From assembly GCA_018398765.1 (NCBI GenBank), contig JAHBMJ010005404.1, forward strand, positions 86,633-150,632: a stretch of 64,000 bases of DNA. The letters are read 5' to 3'. The notes below the pieces were generated by a model that worked only from the letters and a program-made list of their open reading frames with translations, ran no database searches and was not told the DNA's origin. This DNA is from Chromera velia (taxonomy: Eukaryota > Sar > Chromeraceae). Made by a program: the position numbers and the translations under genes. Below are positions 47,201 to 64,000 of the stretch, one piece after another (position 1 is the stretch's first letter; each line of letters opens with the position of its first letter).

Positions 47201-49810
47201 TGACTGCTCTCCTCTGCTCCCCCATCACCCCCGGAACTTCCGTTTCTTTCACCTTCTCCTATCTCTCTTTCTCCTCTGCCCTCTTTCTCTAGCTGTGCTC
47301 TTTGTGGGCCTCCTTCCTTTCTTCTCTTTCTTTTTCCTCTTTTACCTCTCTTTCTTCTCGAATGGCCTGTGTGAGCTCTCTGGTTGCTGCTTAATCGAGA
47401 CGTCGCTCTCGCTTCCCCCCCTTCTGTCTTGGGATTGTCAATCCCCATCCCCTAACATTGATTTAGCTTTACGTTTTTTTACGTTCTTTTGGGTGTATAA
47501 ACGCTAGCTAGGACACTTTTAATTTTTATTCCAATTGTTTTAAGGTCTCTCAGTGATACACTGCATGCATTGCAGCTAGTAGTATGAATAGAAATTAAGA
47601 TATAATGATACATGCTCTTCTAATCAATTTTAAAATCGATTGGCATCGATTCATGGATCACCCACCATGAGAGCTGCGGCTGAGCTGCCACAAGTTTTAT
47701 CACCAGCTTTGTCTGAAGTTTGCAGCTTTGAGCAGAGATTGGTGACATCATTGGTCCTCCGGAAATTGCAAGTCGATCTTAATGTCTGGCACTTCTGTTT
47801 CAATTCTGCTGTCAAACGGGCTTTTGTTAATTCTTATTCTCATTTTTAAATGGGACTTGTTTTTTTGCTGAGCAAATTGCAGACCATGAGATTTTTTCAG
47901 CCTTTTTTCACAGTTTTCCGTCATGATGCATGTTTTCTCTACCTTTGCAAGGCCGTACCCTTGATTTTTGAAAAAAACACATTCCGTCTTCATTGTTGGA
48001 ACCAAACCTCCTGCTTGATGATTGTCATACTCTACGCGCTTGATAAAAAAACAACTTCTTTAAAAAAGGGCTCTGACAAACCCGAAAACGATCAAGAACT
48101 TCCGTGAACATTCACGGGAGGCGAAAACCAAAAGGTCCGCTCAAATCCTTTCTATCACACAGACACATGCACATGCAAACGCGCGCGCACAAAAGCACAC
48201 ACATTGTTGCATGCACGGACAAGGGTAGACGCAACACGATGCACGTCCCGATGCCACTCCAGCATGAGCCGAGCTGGACAGAAAACCACAAATTTCAGTC
48301 AATCCGATCATGGCGGTACGTTTGATTGTTAAATTTATTCGATCCCACTCAAACCCGATCCGTCCTCATGCACGTGCAATGAAGAAAAGAGAGAGAGAGA
48401 GAGAGGCATCACAGCGCTGATCGACAGGCGGCTTTGGACTGTCGCTTCATCCTTCTGTACGGCTTCGATCGGATTCTTTCAGTCTCTTCTCTTGCTTGAA
48501 GGCAGGCAGGAGACCGGATGAGAGAGACAGATCTACAGGAGAGGACGACATGGACGACATCAGTCAGACAGAAGAACACGAAAGGCGCAAATGCGCAACA
48601 TAAAGCAAACATCGAGTGCAGAATGAAGAAAGTTCTATCGATCAACGATTCGAGCTAAGTGACAGGCAAAGAAGGGAAACTGCTTGCTTGCATGGATGCA
48701 TGCATGCACTCAAATCTACTCGCCCGCCCACCCACCCATCTGCACGCTCTCTGGAAGGAAGGGAGGAAGCCATCGCCCCTCGATGCAGAATCAGTGAGGA
48801 AGACCGAAAAAGAGTGAATGAATTCGGATCAAGCGAGATCGATCAATTCACCCACGCACATTGCATGGACCGCCTGGTTTGGTCTTCTGCTAGCAGAGAG
48901 AGAGGGACATGAGGGCATTTCATGAACTTGAACATAAGGGAAGGATGCAGGGAGGGAGGGAGAAACAGGAGGAAGGCATAATGAACGAAGAAGGAATATG
49001 CGAAGAGAAAAGAAGAGTGCAAGAGAGGAGAGAAACCCTTTCGACGGATTTAAATCAGGCAAGGAGACAGGTAGATACTTGATGCACACCATGCACCCGC
49101 ACTTTGCAAGCGGTATGCATTCAAAACTACGCACGCATCGACTCATCCAAGAACGTACCTGGCTAGCGAGCCACAGTGCTACCTTCCACGGCAGCCCTCT
49201 TTTAATTTGCTCTCTTTCTTTCTTTCCTGCTGACTTTCTGAATTCCGTGGTCTCCACGCTATCCTTATCTGCGTTGAGATCACCTCGCTCTCTAACTTTG
49301 TTGTCTGTTTGTCTGTCTGTCGTTCTTGAACGAATGACTGACACCTAAATTTAAAACAGAAGAAGAGAAGGGAAGACACACGCGTCGAGCATCGAGCGTC
49401 GCGCATCGAGCGAGTGTCTCTCTGCCATCTCATCTTATCTCATGCATGAAGAAGAAGAAGAACAAGAAAATGAGAGCGAGGGGAGAGGAGAACGGCATGA
49501 AGGGAGAAACAGAAGGGGGGAAAAGGGAAGGAAGGGCAACACGCACAGACCCGATCGGACAAAGGCATATACTGCACAGTGCTGCAAGGAGCATTACTTG
49601 GACCAAGCCGTTCGTTTCCTTTTTCGTATCTGTCAGCGCACCTTGCAAGGCAAATGCGTGGAAGCCGAGTGACTCATTGACTGACAGACTGACGGGCTAA
49701 TTCATTAATACGAGAGGAACCAAACATGCGGGCATGAGGGAAGGCTTGAAGGACTTTTTCGCATGCACAGTCAAGTTCAGCTATTGTCGGCTTTCTTCTG
49801 GTTATTTATC
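47201..49810. other. Intergenic stretch without a supportable gene
   Basis: 47201-47460 on the minus strand encodes only Lys/Arg/Glu-rich text that may be the degraded upstream part of the retroelement. 47500-48110 is AT-rich with an unrecognised 85-codon minus frame (47748-48005). 48110-49810 returns to the GC level of the genes but shows only low-complexity frames. A GA repeat lies at 48388-48404 and tgcatgcatgca-type runs near 48690. I see no RNA gene. Confidence 0.5.
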
Positions 49811-52379
49811 TCATACTTCGTTCTCTTCTCCCTTTTTCTCTGTGTCTGCTTCCCCCTCTCCCGGTGCCTCTTGGTCTCCTTCTCTCTGTCTACTCACCCA
49901 GGAGAGATCCTTCTCTTTGACTGTCAGAAGGCTCCCACTGCCTGCAAAGGGAGGAACCGAGGTGCAAGACACAGACATCGAGAGGGGCCTGGTGGTTTCT
50001 CTTTCCCGCTCCCTCATGGGAATCTTCTGTTCGAACTCAGTCACAAAAGCTCTCGAATTAACCTCTAGTCTGCCCATTTCCCTCTCGCCAGCGGCACCCG
50101 TCTCCTTCTTTCCCGAATCCTCCAAGGGCCCCTCTCTCTCGTCAGACTCGGAGAGAGGGAGCGCCGCTTCGACGTCTTGTGCCTCGATCATGAGGACCTT
50201 TTCGCATCGTTTCGATCGAACGTGATCCGACTCTCTATCTCTGTCGATGCCTTTCTCACCTTCCAACTCTCCCTTCCCCACTTCCTTCTTCTGCTTTTCT
50301 TTCCTCCCCTCCCTCCACACCTCCAGCAAAGAAGTCAACATACCCAAAAGAACCAAAACCAACCCGACACCCCGAGCCAATGTCACGTCACGAGACTCAA
50401 GTCCGAACACAGAAAGGTAACGATCATACACAACAGCAGCAACGACCTGACCCAAAACTGTCAGCTGGAAAGTTACAGAAAATCCAACGAAGCGAGGGGC
50501 AGTCATCGAACTGATCACCATCAGAAGCCCCACGCTGCCGCTGAGAAAAGCCCAAAAGTCGACCCCACGAGCCCGAGAGAAATCGGGTAGGGGATCGAGC
50601 GCAAGGGCTATGGGGACCGTCACTGCCATTCCCTGTAATCCCGTGAGCGCTGCAGCTCTACACGGATTTGCGAATGTTTGAGTTAGTCTCTTGTTCATTG
50701 CTGCTTGAACCACAAACAATCCACCCGCAGTCACCCCCAACACCAAAAACAAAATCAGGCCCCCTGCCGATGTCCTGCTGTCCATCATAGAGTCCGCCTG
50801 AAACGCTCCAGTGCCCCCAAGGATCAGCACTGCGCCCCCGATTCTCAACGCGCTCACGGGTTTCCTTTCTGCCCAGAGGGCTCCTGTGAAGTCCAACAGA
50901 AGGGACGCCACCACGCTGCCGCACACGCTGCACACAGTGACGCACGGATAAACACAGATAGAAAGAAGGGCAAAGCTGACCGACCCATCTCAACGTGCCT
51001 TGCCATGCCAAGCAAACCGCGTTTCTTTGCAAAGACCTGAAGATTTCTAGAAATTCCACTTAATTGCTTCCTGAACAAGAATCAGACTTCCTTACTTCCA
51101 CCCGACTCTCTCGATGAGGCCCCCTGGATTCTGCCTCTCTCACACCTGACTGACTGACTGACTGTCTCGCTGTTCCATTCTTATGCCTAGTTTTTTTCAA
51201 CGCAAAAGGACAGCCGGGTCTCTGGCCCCCTTTTAGAATTTGTTTCCCGGTTTCTGTACCCATGCAATCCTAAAAGCAGAGAAATCAAGCACTGACCTGA
51301 AGACAAAGCTGGTCCCAAGGCCGACGTTGCCGCTGACGAAGATCGTCGAGAAGACAACCATGGGACCCACCACTCCGGGCAACAGCGAGAAGGCGTCCCT
51401 CCAGTCTGCCCTCACTTTCTCTTTCAGCGCCTCAAAGCTTTCCCTCCAGCTCCTCCCCCAGAAACAGGCCGGAATCGTCAATACAGTCAGGCCGACGTAA
51501 TTCCAAACCAGCACCCAGAGTGTGCTTCCGAGGATGCGCCGGAGAACCAGCATGATCGCTGCCTGCGCACACGTACCTCACACGTCCGAGCACGCACGAT
51601 CCGAATTCCCTCGTAAACGTAAGTGCTTGGCGTGGGACCAGAGAAAAGCGAAGGAACGATAAATAAGCAAAACGGACAAAGCGAGGGGGAGAAAGGTTCG
51701 AGTGAGGCCAGAAGAAGAAGGGTGAGGCAGGCGCTCAGACACAGAATGGCGTAGACGGAGACAGGGGATATCAAAATCGGGTCCAAAAAGACAGTAGAGG
51801 AAAAACTGGAGCACCAGAACCTCAAGATTGGATCTTCACTGATACAGGAGAAGATCTGAAGTGCTGAGAGAAAAAAGAGGTCCACAGACAGCCGGCACGA
51901 GTCTTGAGACAGGCTCACGTAAGGCAACTAAGCTAGGGCGCAACTCCTCACCTGTAACGGCAGGCAACTTCCTGCCAGCAGCGGGAGCAATGCAATTGTA
52001 TTGCCTGAGCACTTCATGACGCACTCTTTTTATTCTTCTCTCTAACCTTCGCCGTTGAGCTGATACACACCTCTCTTTCCGCCTCATCCAGAGCCGGTTT
52101 CAACAAGCTCAGGGATACAACGAGGAGAAAACCTGTCACCGAGTGTGCAACAGGACAACAGGCAGCGAGAAGCGCTATAAGCAGTCCGAACCACCCACAA
52201 CCTTCCAGGTACACAACTCCTGGACCCTCTTTGGACTTCCTGCATGGGATCCGACAGCTTTCAGTCAGTAGACGAAGTCTAGACACCCATACCAAGACAC
52301 CCACAAAATGATGCTTACATGCATGTTGTGCAAGCGCGCGCGTTTGCGCACCCGCTGACAGCATGCATGCATGGAACAA
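49811..52379 (-). CDS. YdcZ-family (DMT superfamily) membrane transporter
   Basis: Three exons are visible: 52140 up to about 52379 (N-terminal boundary uncertain), 51297-51562 and 50927-49811. Joined, they give GLLIALLAACCPVAHS, then AAIMLVLRRILGSTLWV, a first half ending SVVASLLLDFTG and KPVSALRIGGAVLILGG, and a second half with GGLFVVQAAMNKRLTQTF, AFLSGSVGLLMVISSM and VTFQLTVLGQVVAAVVYDRY. This is the inverted-repeat, ten-helix layout of YdcZ (DUF606) proteins, small-molecule exporters of unknown substrate best known from bacteria. About 150 residues of charged tail follow the last helix, absent from bacterial relatives. The protein is probably cytosol-tailed in an internal or plasma membrane. 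The true start is not resolved: ATG at 52379 is possible, but a catgcag acceptor at about 52240 suggests an earlier exon. The gene is head-to-head with SelO. Confidence 0.8.
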
Positions 52380-52631
52380 AAAACAAAAAAATGGCGCGCA
52401 CTGGCGGCCGGCCGCCGTTCGTGCATGTTCGTGCAGACATCTTCACGCAGAGCTCTGACAAAAGGACCAGAAAAGGAAGCCTGTAAGCATTCCTCCCCGC
52501 ATTTTCACGAACTTTGCACGCAGCCCGTTTGCGACCCTGCGCTATGTTGTGTTTCCATAGCCAACGTGTTTGTTCGGCAATTCACGATATCACTTGTCTT
52601 TTCGCGACTTCTCCGTTCCGTCTCGGGACGC
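52240..52631. promoter_or_regulatory. Head-to-head intergenic region of the transporter and SelO genes
   Basis: The transporter's first visible exon and the SelO start lie within about 400 bases and are transcribed away from each other, so their promoters overlap or are shared. The frame upstream of the SelO ATG stays open back to 52371 and reads ISLVFSRLLRSVSGRMMAS near its end, which resembles a mitochondrial presequence, so the true SelO start may lie in this region. Confidence 0.45.
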
Positions 52632-60426
<7,795 letters not shown>

Positions 60427-61330
60427 GGGGGGGGTTCCTTGTCCGTCACCTGCCTGCCTGCTCAACTGCCACGTGCTTTCTTTCTTTCTTTGTCTCTTTT
60501 GAGTGTTTCTTTCAATTTGGGGTCGATCATCTTGGTGCTTCTTTGTGGGTTTCCGTCTCCTCGGGAGAAGACCTCATCGAAGTATCCGGATCGGCAACGA
60601 GAGAACAACACAAAGGAAGAAAGGCAGACAGCGAGGCAGGCAGATCGGAGGTCGAGGTCTGGCTGTCTCTCTCTGGCGTCCGTTTCGCGCGTGCTCCTCG
60701 GTGAGAGTGTGCCGTATGCACGTTGTGCGTCAAGTGTAGAGGTGTGCACTGCTATGCGGCCAGAGATGGAGACTGACGGACACCCGACCGAGCCCCTTCC
60801 CGCGATATCGAAAACAAAAAATTGCATACAGTCTCCCCTCTCCCTCTCCTCAAGGCACAGCAGCCCCTCGGCTGCCCCTTTTGAGACTTGGCTGCATTTC
60901 GATCTGTGCGGCGGCATGCCTTCAATGATGCTGCTGGATCGAGATGTTACTGCGGCAGATTTGGAGAGGGTGGAGGGAGGAAAGGTGTAGTCTGACTGTC
61001 GCAGGGCGCACGAATCGACTGAGCCCCAATGCAAAACGAAGACGGCGCGATCAAACGGCTTTCAGCCGCCCACGTCGTCTGAATCCCTCCTTGCTTCAAT
61101 GTTGGGGCGCCCATTCTTTCCAGTGGATGGGCGTGCAGGGGCAGTTCCGGATACACAGACTTACCAGCGAAAGACAGACCATGACGAATCGTCTCTCCAA
61201 GTCTGTCAGGCTGTCAGGTTGTGTGTCCTTTGCTGCTTCTTGCAGAGCATCTCAACGGTTGAATTGGAGCATTATTCTGCTGCCCGCCGGTCTTCGACTG
61301 CCCTTTCTTTTCCTTCAAAAAACAGTTTGA
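60427..61330 (+). other. Presumed 3' untranslated region of SelO
   Basis: No known domain is seen. A 183-codon frame (60439-60990) overlaps this stretch but has no recognisable similarity and continues no phase from SelO. If the SelO TGA is read as selenocysteine, the SECIS element should be here. Confidence 0.5.
60920..60966 (+). promoter_or_regulatory. Weak SECIS-like core in the SelO 3' region
   Basis: cttcaa (60920-60925) pairs with ttggag (60961-60966). Inside it tgat faces agat, forming the U.U, G.A, A.G, U.A quartet of a SECIS core, and gctgc (60930-60934) pairs with gcggc (60952-60956). The upper part is only 27 bases and lacks the usual AA apical loop 10-14 bases above the quartet, so it is far from a canonical SECIS. 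It could be chance. Confidence 0.2.
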
Positions 61331-62240
61331 AATCGATCCGTTCTTAGAAGTTTGTAGTTTTTTTTATACCCAAAGTCGTATAGTATATACTCTATTAACG
61401 GTACTAGATTCAGTATAAAGCAACAAAAGTTTTGTCGCAATCAAACAAAAAGTTGAGTAGCAGCTTAGGCATGCTTATAACGTATCAGATCTTACATGCC
61501 AGTGGGCGGATTTTAACACTTTAGCCTAAGCTATAGAGCTTTGCAATTGCATAATAATGGGAAAACTCCATGCACTAGCTTATGCAACTAGAACAATTTA
61601 TAGTATTGAAGATATATTAGTCATTATTTGCAATCTATGAGGATGCTAGAAAAATTGTGTTCTTTTTTAAAAAATTGGAAAATTTCGGTAGAAAACTGAA
61701 ACGTCTGTTTTTCTTCTTTTAAACTGCCTAGAACACGTGCTTTCTACTACTTTACAACATTTATCATTTATGCAACATCCTAAGCAACACCGAAACAAAA
61801 GTTCTTTCACACAAAAAGAAAAAAGAACTCTAATAAAATGAGTTTCAGCCGGCCTACGTTTCAGCGTTTGCTTTGTTTGTTTCTCATATAGTAGAACATC
61901 AAGTCTAAGAGCTGTTGTATCGAATTGTAAAGTTGGTAGGTATTTTTATAACCTAGTTCATAACAAGCCTGGTATTCACTTGGGTGCTAGCCTAGGTGCT
62001 AGCTTGGGTGCTGTCTGAATTACACCGATATTCTATGATTTGTCAAACTGTTTTTGAGACCTCACGAGGGCCCATACATACATCCATACATCCAGCAGGA
62101 TATACAGGTCTCAAACTGAGACCTGATGGACTAAAGACAATGCAATAAGGCATCCAAGATAGCTCCCAACTGCATTATCCGATGCGGTGAGCTGCAAGAC
62201 AAGAAGTCTAACACCATGTTCTGTACATGGGACTGAACAG
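61331..62240. other. AT-rich island between SelO and the acetyltransferase gene
   Basis: Composition shifts sharply to AT-rich and no coding signal is present. A motif near 61755-61790, read on the minus strand (ggtgttgcttagg, then ttgcat), resembles one at 376-420. A short tandem tgggtgctagcc/taggtgctagct lies near 61980-62010. Confidence 0.5.
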
Positions 62241-62712
62241 TCACTTCCCTTTCCCCTTTCCCTTTTTCTTCTTTTTGGACCCCTTTGCAGCACCCCCCTC
62301 CCCCCCGTCCAAATCCCCATCCTCCAAAAAATCATCATCCACTGGGGCAGCCGCTGCTGCTGCGGGGGGTGCTGCAGCATCAGGGCCGTCTGCCTGGTTG
62401 GTTTTGGCCTTGTCGTCAGAGGGCGGCGAGGGAGACGCCTGTGCAGTCGTCGTGGGGCCGTCCTCCAGGGCCATTTTCTCCTGTTGCGCCTTCTCCCGCT
62501 CCTGGAGCTTCTTTTGAAGCTTCGCGTGCTGTTGGCCCTCTTTGGACTGCTGATGCCTCTGTCGCTCCACCCGTTGGCCCAACGACAGCGGTTTCCCCTG
62601 ATCATCCACATTCCCCAATTTCCGCTGTCTCTTGGCTTCCTCACGTTCGGCTTTCTTCTTAACACCTGTACACACACACACACATATATACATACACACA
62701 TATATATGTATA

Positions 62713-62746
<34 letters not shown>

Positions 62747-63015
62747 CTCTCTCTCTCACAATCTCTCTCTGGACAACGTCTCCAAACACAACCAACCTTC
62801 TTCACCACTCTTTGTTGCCATACTCCTGAGAAGAAACACGACTGTCAGACCATGGAAGAAAGCAATAGTTCCATGAAGAGAGAGTGGAACGGCGCAAGCA
62901 AAGAACAGAAAAGAAAAGTCGGACCCGACCGACTGACGAACCCAGCTCAAACATTTTCTTCATGTAGAACGCATCTTCCTTGTCTGCGTAGTACCCTGTT
63001 TCCCGTTCAACCACT
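62241..63015 (-). CDS. N-alpha-acetyltransferase NAA10-like, C-terminal exons (partial)
   Basis: Two exons are seen: 63015-62942, encoding VVERETGYYADKEDAFYMKKMFELG, and 62665-62241, encoding a Lys/Glu-rich, then Ala/Pro-rich tail that ends in a run of Lys and Gly-Lys. YYADxEDAxxMK is the hallmark just after the acetyl-CoA fold of NAA10/ARD1, the catalytic subunit of the NatA complex that acetylates nascent N termini at the ribosome. The intron joins in phase 1. The acetyltransferase domain itself lies to the right, beyond the window or hidden by the duplicated block. The basic tail resembles ribosome-contacting tails but differs from the animal one. The call rests on one motif. Confidence 0.6.
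62685..62757. repeat. (AC)n(TA)n(TC)n microsatellite
   Basis: Compound dinucleotide repeat in the intron between the two acetyltransferase exons. Confidence 0.95.
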
Positions 63016-64000
63016 CTGCAGACAGGCAGGCAGGCAGGCAGATCCAGTGGCAGGCAGAGACTGTGTTTCAAAATCAGACTGAAGAGAGGAGAGGCTGAAG
63101 GCACTGATGAATGTCAGCAGGGGAAACAGACAACGCCGGGAAAGGAAAAGAGAAGAGAGGAGAAGGAAGTAGAAGAGGAAGGAGAACAAGAAAAAACGGC
63201 AAGAAGGAGAAGAAAAAGAAAAAGAAGAAAGACGGAGAAGAAGAAGCGAAAAGAAAGAAACCCAAGACACAACCAAAAAGAAAGAAAAGAGAATTTGAAG
63301 AAAAGATGACCAACAAACACTCGCGGCCCGCCCTCCATTCACTCTGCCAAAAAAGAGTTCCCCATGGTCGTTCACATCCACACTCTCCGGNCCAAACACA
63401 ACCAACCTTCTTCACCACTCTTTGTTGCCATACTCCTGAGAAGAAACACGACTGTCAGACCATGGAAGAAAGCAATAGTTCCATGAAGAGAGAGTGGAAC
63501 GGCGCAAGCAAAGAACAGAAAAGAAAAGTCGGACCCGACCGACTGACGAACCCAGCTCAAACATTTTCTTCATGTAGAACGCATCTTCCTTGTCTGCGTA
63601 GTACCCTGTTTCCCGTTCAACCACTCTGCAGACAGGCAGGCAGGCAGGCAGATCCAGTGGCAGGCAGAGACTGTGTTTCAAAATCAGACTGAAGAGAGGA
63701 GAGGCTGAAGGCACTGATGAATGTCAGCAGGGGAAACAGACAACGCCGGGAAAGGAAAAGAGAAGAGAGGAGAAGGAAGTAGAAGAGGAAGGAGAACAAG
63801 AAAAAACGGCAAGAAGGAGAAGAAAAAGAAAAAGAAGAAAGACGGAGAAGAAGAAGCGAAAAGAAAGAAACCCAAGACACAACCAAAAAGAAAGAAAAGA
63901 GAATTTGAAGAAAAGATGACCAACAAACACTCGCGGCCCGCCCTCCATTCACTCTGCCAAAAAAGAGTTCCCCATGGTCGTTCACATCCACACTCTCCGG
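62782..64000. repeat. Exact 609-bp tandem duplication separated by one N
   Basis: 62782-63390 and 63392-64000 appear identical from ccaaacacaacc to cactctccgg, with a single N at 63391. The duplicated block contains the NAA10-like exon at 62942-63015, repeated at 63552-63625. Perfect identity with a one-base N spacer is typical of two overlapping contig ends placed side by side and not merged. Confidence 0.95.

Noticed and set aside
47748-48005. 85-codon minus frame in AT-rich DNA
   Set aside because: No similarity recognised and no splice context; treated as transposon-island background.
60439-60990. 183-codon plus frame after SelO
   Set aside because: No recognisable domain, low-complexity Ser/Arg content, and it lies in the expected SelO 3' untranslated region.

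Overview
The window is nuclear DNA of a eukaryote. Genes are split into many short exons by GT-AG introns, base composition is near 50% GC, microsatellites are dense, there are runs of N, and AT-rich islands of decayed transposons lie between genes. The protein repertoire (a perforin-like protein carrying thrombospondin type 1, Apple-like and WSC modules; a full-length selenoprotein O) points to an alveolate alga. I infer a chromerid such as Chromera velia, but nothing in the sequence names the species. Layout, left to right: 1-750 is AT-rich repeat DNA and 751-3125 holds no gene I can prove. A single minus-strand gene runs from 35119 down to about 3126. I could chain 47 exons whose phases all agree, giving about 4,326 residues: signal peptide, Apple/PAN-like region, two TSP1 repeats, eight WSC-like domains, nine PLAT-like beta-sandwich repeats, two EGF-like/trefoil units, a MACPF (perforin-like) domain, a beta/gamma-crystallin-like region and an unassigned C-terminal part. 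About 950 bp separate its start from a plus-strand gene at 36066-43642 (13 exons), a histidine phosphatase with a very long disordered tail. From 43643 to 49810 is an AT-rich transposon island: a non-autonomous hAT-type element with perfect 8-bp target duplications, a 1.7-kb inverted-repeat element enclosing a broken ubiquitin-protease fragment, and a LINE-like retroelement remnant. Next come two head-to-head genes: a YdcZ-family (DMT superfamily) membrane transporter on the minus strand (49811-about 52379) and selenoprotein O on the plus strand (52632-60426, 19 exons, 662 codons including the terminator). The SelO reading frame ends TGA-Ser-Ser-TAG, the selenocysteine arrangement of animal SelO. 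The right edge has another AT-rich island and the 3' end of a minus-strand NAA10-like N-terminal acetyltransferase gene. Its penultimate exon sits in a 609-bp block repeated exactly across a single N, almost certainly an assembly artefact. The genes are functionally unrelated; the window is an ordinary gene neighbourhood dominated by one giant secreted or surface pore-forming-family protein.
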